DNA of 12,154 nucleotides from an uncultured Porphyromonadaceae bacterium (GCA_900546835.1 UREH01000064.1:1-12154); one strand, 5' to 3'. Shown: positions 1 through 7,397, numbered from the stretch's first letter. Translations and numbers: made by a program. The notes: generated by a model from the letters alone, not told the origin.

Positions 1-1095
1 CTCGGCCCTGAAGGAAGCTCCGAGACGCCTTCGCTGGCCGGCCAGACCATCGACCTCAACAATCCGGTTGAAGTGACCGTCAATGTGCACGGCCGCGAGC
101 AAGTCTGGACCATCCACGGCGAGACGGTGGAAAGCACCGTGGAGACTCAGCGCGCCGACGCATGGACGCAGGTGGCATGGGTCTATGGCGCCGCCATCGA
201 GGGCCACGACAACGGCGTTGAATATAAGATGAAGGGAACCGACGAATGGGTAAAGGCTCCCGAATCGTGGATTACCCACACGGGAGCCACCTACTATGCC
301 CGTCTGATCAATCTTGAACCGAATACAACCTACGTGGCGCGCGCTTATTCCGACGACGAGCGCGGCGTGGAGATCGAATTTACCACCGGCAGCATCGTTC
401 AGGTACCGAATTCCAGCTTCGACAACTGGAGTCTCGCCGGAAAGGTGTGGAATCCGTGGGGCGTGGACCAGACTCCCTACTGGGATACAGGCAACAAGGG
501 CGCCACTACGCTCGGCGACAGCAATACTTTCCCCACCACCGACACCTCGACCGGAACGGGCCAGGCGGCGCAACTCGAGACGCGCTTTGTAGGAATCAGT
601 GTGGTCGGCAAGCTGGCCGCCGGAAATATATTTGCAGGAACATATGTGCGCACCGATGGAACTAACGGCATACTCAGTTTCGGACGCCCGTTTACCGAAC
701 GGCCCACGCGTCTGCGCGGTTATCTTAAGTATACTTCCACCGCAATTTCACATACCACATCGGAATTCGATTACCTCAAGGGGCGCCCTGACACGTGCAT
801 CGTATGGACAGCGCTTATCGACAGCCCGGAGGCATTTGAAATCCGCACGAACCCGAAAAACCGCCATCTTTTCGACCCCAATGGAGCCGAAGTGATAGCC
901 TACGGAAGCTTCGAGAGCGGGCAGTCGATTCCACAGTATATCCCGTTTGAAATCAAACTCGACTATAAGTCGACCCAGCGCATCCCGCGTTATATCCTCA
1001 TTGTGGCCTCGTCGAGCAAATACGGCGACTATTTCACCGGCGGTGCCGGTTCGACGCTCTGGCTCGATGACTTAGAACTCCTATACGACTACTAA
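1..1095 (+). CDS. PCMD-domain surface protein, C-terminal part (5' truncated)
   Basis: The reading frame is open from base 1, so this is the last 364 residues of a longer protein; the GTG at 73 is an internal Val codon, not a start. The first 45 or so visible residues look like the end of an Ig-like domain (IDLNNPVEVTVNV, then a short VWTIHGE strand). About residues 54-131 resemble a fibronectin III fold (LEPNTTYVARAY, ending EFTTG). Residues about 133-364 match the PCMD family, named in Pfam as a putative carbohydrate metabolism domain: VPNSSFDNW, PYWDTGN, GTGQAAQLET, and a C-terminal TLWLDDLELLYDY. Such proteins are usually exported lipoproteins on the Bacteroidales cell surface; the signal peptide is outside the window. 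Binding or cleavage of glycans is a family guess only. The gene for a beta-barrel protein follows 25 bases downstream on the same strand. Confidence 0.85.
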   Translation, partial: LGPEGSSETPSLAGQTIDLNNPVEVTVNVHGREQVWTIHGETVESTVETQRADAWTQVAWVYGAAIEGHDNGVEYKMKGTDEWVKAPESWITHTGATYYARLINLEPNTTYVARAYSDDERGVEIEFTTGSIVQVPNSSFDNWSLAGKVWNPWGVDQTPYWDTGNKGATTLGDSNTFPTTDTSTGTGQAAQLETRFVGISVVGKLAAGNIFAGTYVRTDGTNGILSFGRPFTERPTRLRGYLKYTSTAISHTTSEFDYLKGRPDTCIVWTALIDSPEAFEIRTNPKNRHLFDPNGAEVIAYGSFESGQSIPQYIPFEIKLDYKSTQRIPRYILIVASSSKYGDYFTGGAGSTLWLDDLELLYDY

Positions 1096-1109
1096 CAAAT
1101 AATATAATC

Positions 1110-1116
1110 AGGAAAG
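1110..1116 (+). promoter_or_regulatory. Purine-rich ribosome-binding site of the beta-barrel gene
   Basis: AGGAAAG lies four bases before the ATG at 1121. It supports that start and translation from a transcript shared with the PCMD gene. Spacing is slightly short, and Bacteroidetes genes often lack such a site. Confidence 0.4.
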
Positions 1117-1120
1117 TACT

Positions 1121-1843
1121 ATGAACAGAATCAAAGTAATGCTTCTGGGTGTGGCTCTCTCGGGAGCTGCCCTTTCGGCCTCGGCCGCGTCGACCTACCT
1201 TTTCGACAATCCAGAGAACAAGACTTATTTCGGAGCCCGCGTGGGTGTGGACATCAGTTCCGCAGCCAACGGAGGCGGCTTTTACAGCAATGCCCCCGGT
1301 TTCAGCCTCGGCGCAATCTACAACATCCCTGTATTCAAGAACTTCTATTTCGAGCCGGGTCTCGGCATCTTCTACAATACAATCGGTGCCAATCAGTGGA
1401 CATCGTTCACCAAGGAGGTGACAAATCCCTCTACCGGAGTAGTTGAGGATGTTGAGGTGCCTTACCAGATCGACGGCTCAATCCGTAATTTCGGTTTCCG
1501 CATCCCCCTTATGATCGGATATCATTTTGATTTTACGGAAGATATCAAGGTTAACGTGTTCACCGGTCCTCAACTCAATCTTTCGCTGGTGTCGCGTTAT
1601 CATCAGGACGAGGTCAAGGTGCGTGGCTATGAGTCGCCTTCGTCGAGCACATCGCTGTTCGGCACCAACGGTTTCAAGCATGCCGACCTTCAGTGGAAAT
1701 TCGGCGTGGGCATATCCTATCAGAAATATTATCTCGACCTCAGCGGAGCATGGGGCATGACGAAAATCATGTCGACTTCAGAGTTCGCTCCGCGCAATAT
1801 CCGCCGCAATCTGTTCTCGATTACGCTCGGATATAATTTCTGA
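1121..1843 (+). CDS. Outer-membrane beta-barrel protein (PorT-like family)
   Basis: A 240-residue protein with a clear signal peptide: basic MNRIK, a hydrophobic stretch, then SASAA with cleavage near residue 23. The mature part alternates aromatic and polar residues in amphipathic strands (YFGARVGVDIS, FYFEPGLGIFYN, FRIPLMIGYHFDF, LQWKFGVGISY, YYLDLSGAWG) and ends ITLGYNF. The final Phe is the usual end of outer-membrane barrels recognised by the BAM machinery. The length and glycine-rich turns fit the Outer membrane protein beta-barrel domain family (PF13568 type), so an 8-stranded barrel is likely. The role is unknown; it could be structural or could partner the PCMD surface protein encoded just upstream. 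It converges on the lipoprotein gene with only 10 bases between the stop codons and no clear terminator. Confidence 0.85.
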   Translation: MNRIKVMLLGVALSGAALSASAASTYLFDNPENKTYFGARVGVDISSAANGGGFYSNAPGFSLGAIYNIPVFKNFYFEPGLGIFYNTIGANQWTSFTKEVTNPSTGVVEDVEVPYQIDGSIRNFGFRIPLMIGYHFDFTEDIKVNVFTGPQLNLSLVSRYHQDEVKVRGYESPSSSTSLFGTNGFKHADLQWKFGVGISYQKYYLDLSGAWGMTKIMSTSEFAPRNIRRNLFSITLGYNF

Positions 1844-1853
1844 TACTAACGAT

Positions 1854-2402
1854 TTACCATTCCCTGGGGATTATCGCCCAGTGGCACTTTTTGTCGGGCT
1901 GACGCATACGGATCCATACGGCCGTCGCGTCGGCCCGCATTATATCTATTGCCTCGAGTTCCAACCGTTGCCCGTCGACAATCAGTTGCCATCCTTGCGC
2001 GTCGAGCGCGATTCGGTGGTCTGTGTCGGCTCCTTCCGGGCATATTGTGCGCAATTTCTCGGGTGCTTCGAAGGTGATGCGCGTGCCGGTCGACAGTCCG
2101 ATACCTTCGAGGACTGTGCCGTCAGCTGACTCCACAAAGATTGAGCCGGGGTCGGCGAAGCGAAGGGTAGCGGAGGCGCCGTCGAAGCGGAGCGACGCGT
2201 CGGCCGTCATTGCGGCTATGCGCTCGTCGGTTTCGGGGTCGTTGGATTCAGGTGTATTGCCTGATCCGCCGCCGGTGCCGGGCCGGTTGTTGGTATGGCC
2301 GGGGCCTTCAACCGGATCGTGAGAGCATCCGGCTGTCGTGGTGGTGAAAAGTGCGAGCGCCGCGACGGTAAGCAGACTGAAGAAGTGGTGTTTTAGTGTC
2401 AT
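1854..2402 (-). CDS. Uncharacterised lipoprotein, 182 aa
   Basis: The N-terminus is a type II signal peptide: MTLKHHFF, a hydrophobic core, and the lipobox TAGC with Cys26 as the lipidated residue. A flexible stretch rich in Gly, Pro, Asn and Thr follows (residues about 31-58), then a globular part of about 120 residues rich in beta-strand patterns (SLRFDGASATLRF, GWQLIVDGQRLELEAI, AVWIRMRQPD). Cys121 and Cys173 are the only other cysteines in the mature part and could form a disulfide. I recognise no family. The residues after the Cys are SHDP, not a strong acidic surface-export signal, so placement on the inner or outer face is open. It lies 83 bases downstream of the endonuclease I-like gene on the same strand, and the gap holds a long inverted repeat with a possible promoter box. 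Confidence 0.8.
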   Translation of the reverse strand: MTLKHHFFSLLTVAALALFTTTTAGCSHDPVEGPGHTNNRPGTGGGSGNTPESNDPETDERIAAMTADASLRFDGASATLRFADPGSIFVESADGTVLEGIGLSTGTRITFEAPEKLRTICPEGADTDHRIALDAQGWQLIVDGQRLELEAIDIMRADATAVWIRMRQPDKKCHWAIIPREW

Positions 2403-2417
2403 GGTAATATGATTGGG

Positions 2418-2477
2418 AAGTAACCGATCAAAATTATTTTACCGCGGAAATGTTGAAATAATTTTGAACGGTTACTT
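2418..2477. repeat. 22-bp inverted repeat with a 16-base spacer
   Basis: The arms 2418-2439 and 2456-2477 are reverse complements except at one position (A2427 against A2468). The spacer 2440-2455 contains the palindrome CCGCGG (2442-2447). Each arm contains TAATTTTG read outward (2429-2436 on minus, 2459-2466 on plus). The element nearly fills the 83-base gap between the nuclease-like gene and the lipoprotein gene and is AT-rich against its surroundings. It could be a terminator for the upstream gene, an operator, or a small repeat element. No T-tract follows it on either strand, which weakens the terminator reading. Confidence 0.85.
2429..2436 (-). promoter_or_regulatory. Possible -7 box for the lipoprotein gene
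   Basis: On the minus strand this reads TAATTTTG, an exact match to the Bacteroidetes -7 consensus TAnnTTTG, about 26 bases before the lipoprotein ATG. A -33 element is weak (TTTC, 18 bases upstream). The box lies inside an inverted-repeat arm, so a protein binding the repeat would block it. Eight-base matches occur by chance in AT-rich DNA. Confidence 0.4.
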
Positions 2478-2485
2478 ATGAATGG

Positions 2486-3577
2486 TTATCGTTCAGCGAT
2501 GCGGATGCGTACTTTCCCCTGGCGCCCTGAGGGTGTGGTGAAACGCAGTTCGTGGATTCCGGCTCCAAGTTCAGCCGGTATGAGGTAGGGGAGAGTTGCG
2601 GCGCGGCCGTCGACTTCCCAAATGGCTCCATCCTCCACATACGGGCTTCGGAGGTTTATCCGCGCATCGGCCAGGGTATATAGAGCGCGAAGAGGCGCAT
2701 TGTCGGGCTGGTCGGGATTGTCCGGGTTGTCGGGTTTCGACGGCTCGGAGTGGAATGCTTCTCCTTTGTGGTCGCCCCACAGGTATTCGGCGAGTTCGGG
2801 GAAGTCGACAAACGGATTGCGGTTGCCCTGTGCTCGCCCGTAGATGTCGTTGCGGCGTCGCTCGGCTTCGGAGGGAGGCTCCTGGCGGAGCCAGTTCATA
2901 AGCATGCGGGCCGCTGCGTCGGAAAGCACGGGATACGACTTCGACGAAATATAGGCCGGTACGGGCTGCTCGCCCCAGGGGAGGAGTCCGTCGGAGCCGA
3001 CGGTAATCATGTAGAGCAGAGCGCGGGCGGCTTCGCCATGGCAGCCGGCAGGCGGTTCCCAGCAGCGGAACTGTGTGGACCCGAGCGGTCCGAGGCCTAC
3101 GGCCCATAGGCCGTTGTCGAATTCCTTTTCGTTTGTCACGACTCCGGGGAGCCGGATGCCGCGTTTTTGAGGTGCCGTAGGAGGAGAGGGCCACAGGTTG
3201 TACAGGTCGGTGCGGCTGTCGGTGCGCCAGTGGCTGAACGGATCCCAAAGGTCTTCAATCACTATGGCAAACAGGGTGGCGGACGTCGGGACATGGTCTG
3301 CTTTTTCTGATATGGCGAGCCGTTCGGAGGAGAAACGGTTGCGGAACGCACCGTCAGAGGTTTCGCTCTCTTCCAGAATCGCCCATATGCCCCCCTCTCC
3401 GGCCGTCTGCGATACCCCGGTCGGCGAGGTCGGTCGGCTGTCGGCGGCTACTGCCAGAAAAAGGTCACGGCCGGATAGCCCTTCCCAGCGTGAGACGTCG
3501 GGCGATGTGGCGGACCCTGGAAGTGAAGCCATTGCGAGCATGGCTCCCAGCGAGAGTTTAAGAACGGATTCAGGCAT
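2486..3577 (-). CDS. Endonuclease I-family secreted protein, probably catalytically degenerate
   Basis: A 363-residue protein with a plausible signal peptide (MPESVLK, hydrophobic segment, GSA near residue 23). The body follows the order of secreted endonuclease I / NucM proteins: TDLYNLWPS (123-131, family TDLxHLYPS), WEPPAG with GEAARALLYM (173-190), RRND (241-244), and a very well-kept QGNRNPF...ELAEYLWG block (250-268). A PDNPDNPDQPDN linker (282-293) leads to a roughly 65-residue beta-rich C-terminal domain. The family's catalytic REHxxP motif reads IEDLWDP here (107-113), so the general-base His seems to be Asp109, and the metal-binding Asn of the NxRRxNYPFG segment seems to be Ile141. 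It is therefore likely a non-cleaving relative, or one with altered chemistry. No clear ribosome-binding site precedes the ATG. The lipoprotein gene follows. Confidence 0.78.
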   Translation of the reverse strand: MPESVLKLSLGAMLAMASLPGSATSPDVSRWEGLSGRDLFLAVAADSRPTSPTGVSQTAGEGGIWAILEESETSDGAFRNRFSSERLAISEKADHVPTSATLFAIVIEDLWDPFSHWRTDSRTDLYNLWPSPPTAPQKRGIRLPGVVTNEKEFDNGLWAVGLGPLGSTQFRCWEPPAGCHGEAARALLYMITVGSDGLLPWGEQPVPAYISSKSYPVLSDAAARMLMNWLRQEPPSEAERRRNDIYGRAQGNRNPFVDFPELAEYLWGDHKGEAFHSEPSKPDNPDNPDQPDNAPLRALYTLADARINLRSPYVEDGAIWEVDGRAATLPYLIPAELGAGIHELRFTTPSGRQGKVRIRIAER

Positions 3578-3619
3578 GATGTGTAGCGTCTGAAAAAAAA
3601 TGTATGTCGAGATGAATCG

Positions 3620-3665
3620 GAAAGGCGCTTCCGCCGGATGGAAATATCCGATGAAAGCGCCTTTC
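3620..3665 (-). terminator. Hairpin downstream of pfp
   Basis: An 11-base perfect stem (GAAAGGCGCTT at 3620-3630 with AAGCGCCTTTC at 3655-3665) encloses a smaller 5-base stem (CGGAT 3635-3639 with ATCCG 3646-3650). It starts 36 bases after the pfp stop on the minus strand. The flanking A and T runs are part of the stem; no long T-tract follows directly, and a T8 run comes only about 20 bases later (3600 down to 3593). It most likely ends the pfp transcript and separates it from the nuclease-like gene. Confidence 0.6.
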
Positions 3666-3700
3666 GGATGTATATGGAATGCCCGAGGGCCAATATCTGC

Positions 3701-5350
3701 TTACTTGCCCTGATGCTCGTATTTGAGAGTCATGGTAGGCTGGTCGCATACTCCGGCGGGACCGAAATACTGGATGGGGCCCGGATATACGTAGCAGGTG
3801 TTGTCAGCCCATTCCTCGCGCTGCGAAGCGAATTTCAGGAAGGGTGCGCCGTCGAGGCGTACGAGGGCCTTCTGGATTACGGGCTTCATCTTGCCGTTGC
3901 GGCGCTCCATGTTCATCATCATGGTGATGGGGATACCGCCGGCAACCCACTGCACGGAGGGTTTGGTGAGGTTGCGAACGCTCGACATATAGCCGGTCAC
4001 GCCGGCGCGAATCAAGCATGCGGCGTTGAAGCCGAGTGCGTAGCAGTAGTCGGCGTCGAAGTTCGAGGGATCGGCGCAGCGGCCTTCGTAGCCGAAGAAG
4101 TGGTGCTGAGCGGCGAATTTTCCGGTGTATTTGCCTTCGGCCTTGAGGGCGGCCAGGCGCTTGCCTACCATCTCCGAGAGGAGCTTTTCGGTCTCGATGA
4201 GCGAAACCTGCACGTTGCCGTGGGGGTCGCGGTCGAGGCTGAGCTGACGGGCCACGCCTTCGGGGAGCGATGCGTAGACGGCGGCGTTGTCGGCGCTCAG
4301 GTGGTCGAGAATCCACTGGCGCTGCGAGCCGGCTTCAACCAGAGCGAATGCCTCGGCTTCCTTGGCGAGGAGGTCGTTGAGCTCGGCGATGAGGCGTTTA
4401 ACGGCGGGAATGAATTCGATAAGTCCTTCGGGAATCAGCACGGTGCCGAAGTTCATACCTTTGGCGGCGCGCTTTACAACCACGTCGGCGATGCTGTCGA
4501 CTATCTGCTCGAGGGTCATGTCCTTTGCTTCGACCTCTTCCGATACGATGCAGATGTTGGGCTGACACTGGAGGGCGCATTCAAGGGCGATATGGCTGGC
4601 CGAGCGGCCCATCAGCTTGATGAAGTGGTAGTATTTCTTTGCGGAGTTGCAGTCGCGCTGAATGTTGCCGATTACTTCGGAGTAAACCTTCGTGGCGGTG
4701 TCGAAGCCGAAAGAGGTCTCGATAACGTCGTTCTTGAGGTCGCCGTCGATGGTCTTGGGGCACCCGATTACCTGAACGCCGGCGTTGATGGCCTTGTAGT
4801 ATTCGGCGAGCACTGCGGCGTTGGTGTTGGAGTCGTCGCCTCCGATGATTACAAGCGCTTTGATGTCGAGCTCCTTGAGGATTTCAAGGCCTTTGTCGAA
4901 CTGCTCCTTGGTTTCAAGCTTGGTGCGCCCGGAGCCGATGATGTCGAAACCGCCGGTGTTGCGGTATTCGTCGATGATGGCCGAGGTCAACTCCATGTAT
5001 TTGTGGTCCACGAAGCCGCCTGGGCCCATGAGGAAGCCGTAGAGCTTGCTGTCGCGATGCACTTTCTTGATGCCGTCGAAAAGGCCGGAAATCACGTTGT
5101 GTCCGCCGGGAGCCTGTCCGCCCGAGAGAATCACACCCACGTTGATGGGCTTGGAGGGGGTAGGAGTGGAGTTTTTCTCGAATTTCAGTTCGGGAAGACC
5201 GTATGTGTTGGGGAAGAGTTTCTGAATCTCTTCCTGGTCGGCTACCGACTGGGTGGCGTGGCCTTCGACGGCCTTCACGGCACCGGAGAGAACCACGGGA
5301 AGTTTGGGCTGATAGGAGGCGCGTGCCTTCTGCAAAGCGCTTTTTTTCAT
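3701..5350 (-). CDS. pfp: Pyrophosphate--fructose 6-phosphate 1-phosphotransferase
   Basis: This enzyme interconverts fructose 6-phosphate and fructose 1,6-bisphosphate in the cytosol using pyrophosphate instead of ATP, serving glycolysis and its reversal. The 549-residue length fits the long class of PPi-dependent enzymes, well above the roughly 320 residues of ordinary ATP enzymes. Visible motifs are [12 protein letters not shown] (74-85), GGDDSN (170-175), [10 protein letters not shown] (198-207, with the catalytic Asp pair of TIDGD), MGRS (247-250) and PEG (307-309). Asp173, where ATP enzymes have Gly in GGDGS, and Lys199 before TIDGD are the known marks of PPi specificity. It is a single-gene unit with its own promoter-like box upstream and a hairpin downstream. 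An unbroken reading frame on the opposite strand is a codon-bias shadow. Confidence 0.97.
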   Translation of the reverse strand: MKKSALQKARASYQPKLPVVLSGAVKAVEGHATQSVADQEEIQKLFPNTYGLPELKFEKNSTPTPSKPINVGVILSGGQAPGGHNVISGLFDGIKKVHRDSKLYGFLMGPGGFVDHKYMELTSAIIDEYRNTGGFDIIGSGRTKLETKEQFDKGLEILKELDIKALVIIGGDDSNTNAAVLAEYYKAINAGVQVIGCPKTIDGDLKNDVIETSFGFDTATKVYSEVIGNIQRDCNSAKKYYHFIKLMGRSASHIALECALQCQPNICIVSEEVEAKDMTLEQIVDSIADVVVKRAAKGMNFGTVLIPEGLIEFIPAVKRLIAELNDLLAKEAEAFALVEAGSQRQWILDHLSADNAAVYASLPEGVARQLSLDRDPHGNVQVSLIETEKLLSEMVGKRLAALKAEGKYTGKFAAQHHFFGYEGRCADPSNFDADYCYALGFNAACLIRAGVTGYMSSVRNLTKPSVQWVAGGIPITMMMNMERRNGKMKPVIQKALVRLDGAPFLKFASQREEWADNTCYVYPGPIQYFGPAGVCDQPTMTLKYEHQGK

Positions 5351-5390
5351 TGTGTTATTGTTGATTATTAGAGTTCTTGTTTTCGTAGTG

Positions 5391-5421
5391 CAAAGTTAAT
5401 GAATCCCTCTCATTTCTAAAA
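5391..5421 (-). promoter_or_regulatory. Bacteroidetes-type promoter of pfp
   Basis: On the minus strand TAACTTTG (5391-5398) is an exact TAnnTTTG -7 box. A TTTTA element (5417-5421) lies 18 bases further upstream, near the expected -33 position. Transcription would start near 5384, giving a leader of about 33 bases before the pfp ATG. The position between the upstream terminator and pfp fits. Confidence 0.65.
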
Positions 5422-5434
5422 TATCTGCGCATTA

Positions 5435-5463
5435 AAAAATCGGCTGATTTTTAGCCGATTTTT
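5435..5463 (-). terminator. Intrinsic terminator of the polyprenyl synthetase-tatD operon
   Basis: A perfect 11-base stem (AAAAATCGGCT 5435-5445 with AGCCGATTTTT 5453-5463) has a 7-base loop. On the minus strand the stem runs into a six-T stretch. It begins 22 bases after the tatD stop and lies just before the pfp promoter, so it insulates the two units. Confidence 0.85.
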
Positions 5464-5485
5464 CATACTCTTTTTCGGGGATAAA

Positions 5486-6262
5486 TCAGAGGTTGTATAG
5501 TCTGCGGGCGGACGCCGTCGTGGTGGCGGCCACCTCTTCTTCACTTATGCCGAGCGTGTCGGCAATGCAGCGGGAGATCAGCGGTATGTAGCTGCTGTCG
5601 TTGCGTTTGCCTCGATATGGGGTGGGCGCGAGGTATGGGGCGTCAGTCTCCAGAATCACATGGTCGAGGCCAATTGCTGGGAGGGTGTCGCGCAGTCCGG
5701 AATTTTTGAAGGTCACGATGCCGTTGATGCCGAAATAATACCCGGGAGCGATGCGGCGAATCTTCTCCACGTCGGCAGGAGTCCCTCCGAAGCAGTGGAA
5801 GGCTCCCGGTGGAAGTTCGGGCAGCCCCGAAAGCACTTCGAGTGTGGCGTCGAGCCCGTCGCGGCAGTGGATGTTGATGGGCAGTCCCGCTTCGATAGCC
5901 ATGCGGCACTGGCGGTCGAACGCCTGCATCTGCGCTCCGAGCGTGTCCGGAGCCTCATGCAGGTCGATGCCGATTTCGCCGATTCCGCAATAAAGCGCGC
6001 GGTTGGCCGCCAGTTCTGTTTCAATGGTCTGTACAGCCCCGTCGGGGTCGTCCGTGAGTTCTGTGGGATGCAGACCGAGAAACATGCGCAGCCGCTCGGG
6101 ATAGCGTGCCGCGAGGGCTTTCTGTGCGGGAAGTTCGTCGAGCGAGGTGCCCGGAAGTATCATCAGCGATACTCCAGCTTCCTCGGCGCTTGCGATTACC
6201 CGGTCGACGTCGGCCTGGAATGCCTCGTCGCTCAGGTGAGTATGTGTATCGATATATTCCAT
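5486..6262 (-). CDS. tatD: TatD-family metal-dependent hydrolase (DNase)
   Basis: A 258-residue amidohydrolase-fold protein of standard TatD length. TatD proteins are cytosolic metal-dependent enzymes with 3'-5' exonuclease activity reported for several members. Metal ligands are all in place: DTHTHL (His7, His9), GEIGID (Glu96), NIHCRD (His132), FHCF (His156) and ETDAPYL (Asp207). FLGLHP (61-66) is another family signature. The ATG lies 35 bases after the polyprenyl synthetase stop on the same strand, so the two are co-transcribed and end at the terminator at 5435-5463. The physiological substrate cannot be told from sequence; a link to isoprenoid synthesis is not implied by the arrangement. 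Confidence 0.95.
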   Translation of the reverse strand: MEYIDTHTHLSDEAFQADVDRVIASAEEAGVSLMILPGTSLDELPAQKALAARYPERLRMFLGLHPTELTDDPDGAVQTIETELAANRALYCGIGEIGIDLHEAPDTLGAQMQAFDRQCRMAIEAGLPINIHCRDGLDATLEVLSGLPELPPGAFHCFGGTPADVEKIRRIAPGYYFGINGIVTFKNSGLRDTLPAIGLDHVILETDAPYLAPTPYRGKRNDSSYIPLISRCIADTLGISEEEVAATTTASARRLYNL

Positions 6263-6297
6263 TGGTGTCAGCAGGGTGTTGCAGTCAGCCGACTGAG

Positions 6298-7257
6298 TCA
6301 GTGGGTTCGGCTTGCCGAGCCGAGGGCTATGCTCTCGAAGAAACGGCGCGATTCGGCGCTGAGACCCGCGCGCTCAAGGGCATCGACAGCCTCGCCGATA
6401 TATCGGTCGATCAGCTCGTGTGAACGCCGCGGAAGTTCGAGTTCGTCGTAAATGGCGCGCACCTGCTCGATTTTCAGATAGTGTGTGGGTTTGCGTTCCA
6501 CAATGCGCTGAAGCTGCTCGCTGCGCTCGGCGGTGGCGTTGATCCAGAGCCACGTCTTCTTCTCGTTGATTATGTCGCCCCCGATTTCCTTGCCGAAAAG
6601 GGCCGGGTCGCCATAGGTGTCGAGGTAGTCGTCCTGAAGCTGAAAAGCGAGACCGAGCCGCTCGCCGTAGGCATACATCGCTTCGACGGCCGGGGCATCG
6701 GCGCCGGCAAGCATGACACCCATGGCGCACGCGCATGCGAGGAGCACCGACGTTTTCAGCCGGATCATCTCGATATACTCGTCTACGCTCACGTCGGTGC
6801 GATCCTCAAATTCCATGTCGAGCTGCTGCCCCTGATATATCTCCATTGCGGTGGTGTTGAACAGGTCGAGCACGGCAGGCAGTTTCCCAGGCGTGGTTTT
6901 CCCCATGAGCTGCGAGGCCATGGTGAGCATGGCGTCGCCTGAAAGGATGGCAGCCGAAGCGTTCCAGCGCCGGTGAACCGTGGGGCGCCCGCGCCTTACG
7001 TCGGCGTTGTCCATCACGTCGTCGTGGAGGAGTGTGAAGTTGTGAAACATCTCGATTCCCATGGCCTGGGCCAGAACTGCTTCCGGCGAAGTCCCGAAAG
7101 CTTCGGCGGCTGCCATCAGGAGCACGGGGCGCAGGCGCTTGCCGCCCCCTTCGAGCGTGTATTTCACCGGAGTGTATAGCCTCGGGGCAACCCCCGGATA
7201 TTGGAAATCGCTTAGCGCGTGTTCAAGAATCTCTGAGTATTCTTCTATGGTATGCAT
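6298..7257 (-). CDS. Polyprenyl synthetase (trans-isoprenyl diphosphate synthase)
   Basis: It condenses isopentenyl diphosphate onto an allylic diphosphate, building precursors for quinones and other isoprenoids. Numbered from the start chosen here (319 aa), it has GGGKRLRP (37-44), the first Asp-rich motif DDVMD (79-83), GQQLDMEFE (143-151), Lys168 and the second Asp-rich motif FQLQDDYLD (205-213). Phe74 sits five residues before the first motif, a position where a bulky aromatic usually limits the product to about C15-C20. The frame also opens at an ATG at 7341, adding 28 residues (MKWMKPTFFSV...). I prefer the ATG at 7257 because MHTIEEYSEI aligns with usual family starts and the total length fits. 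tatD follows directly. Chain length, and so whether this is an IspA or GGPP-type enzyme, is inference. Confidence 0.94.
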   Translation of the reverse strand: MHTIEEYSEILEHALSDFQYPGVAPRLYTPVKYTLEGGGKRLRPVLLMAAAEAFGTSPEAVLAQAMGIEMFHNFTLLHDDVMDNADVRRGRPTVHRRWNASAAILSGDAMLTMASQLMGKTTPGKLPAVLDLFNTTAMEIYQGQQLDMEFEDRTDVSVDEYIEMIRLKTSVLLACACAMGVMLAGADAPAVEAMYAYGERLGLAFQLQDDYLDTYGDPALFGKEIGGDIINEKKTWLWINATAERSEQLQRIVERKPTHYLKIEQVRAIYDELELPRRSHELIDRYIGEAVDALERAGLSAESRRFFESIALGSASRTH

Positions 7258-7357
7258 TTGGAAAAGGTGGATGGTTTTGCTGAGATGATTCGAAACTTCG
7301 TTGATACAGACCGAAAAAAATGTTGGTTTCATCCATTTCATCGGTTCAAGACTTCTG

Positions 7358-7365
7358 CAAAGTTA
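7358..7365 (-). promoter_or_regulatory. -7 box for the polyprenyl synthetase-tatD operon
   Basis: On the minus strand this reads TAACTTTG, the same octamer as the pfp promoter and an exact TAnnTTTG match. It would start transcription near 7350, about 93 bases before the preferred ATG at 7257 and about 9 bases before the alternative ATG at 7341. No convincing -33 TTTG is seen. Confidence 0.5.
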
Positions 7366-7377
7366 TTAAAAATTCCG

Positions 7378-7385
7378 TAAATTTG
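7378..7385 (+). promoter_or_regulatory. -7 box for the DUF4250-pcrA operon
   Basis: TAAATTTG is an exact TAnnTTTG match on the plus strand, 64 bases before the DUF4250 ATG. Transcription would start near 7392. TTCTG, 20 bases upstream (7353-7357), is a weak -33 candidate. It is back to back with the minus-strand box at 7358-7365, so the two promoters overlap. Confidence 0.5.
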
Positions 7386-7397
7386 CATCTACGTTGT

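Noticed and set aside
1864..1881. Small CTGGG/CCCAG hairpin at the convergent ends of the beta-barrel and lipoprotein genes
   Set aside because: The stem has only five pairs, lies inside the lipoprotein coding end and has no T-tract, so it is not a convincing bidirectional terminator.
2418..2477. Invertible promoter (phase-variation switch)
   Set aside because: The arms enclose only 16 bases, far too short for the segments flipped in Bacteroidales, and no recombinase gene is near.
2695..2735. Short repetitive DNA (TCGGG/TTGTC units) as a tandem-repeat locus
   Set aside because: It simply encodes the PDN-repeat linker of the nuclease-like protein; the units are few and imperfect.
3448..3693. 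An 81-codon minus-strand frame upstream of the nuclease-like gene
   Set aside because: It overlaps that gene's signal-peptide region in another frame and includes the pfp hairpin; its product looks like random sequence.
3638..5371. A 577-codon open frame on the plus strand across pfp
   Set aside because: It is the exact antisense of a well-conserved pyrophosphate phosphofructokinase gene; its Val/Gly/Glu-rich product has no recognisable domain and reflects GC-biased third positions.
5660..6451. A 263-codon plus-strand frame over tatD
   Set aside because: It is antisense to a gene with all TatD metal ligands and crosses into the polyprenyl synthetase gene; no domain or start signal.
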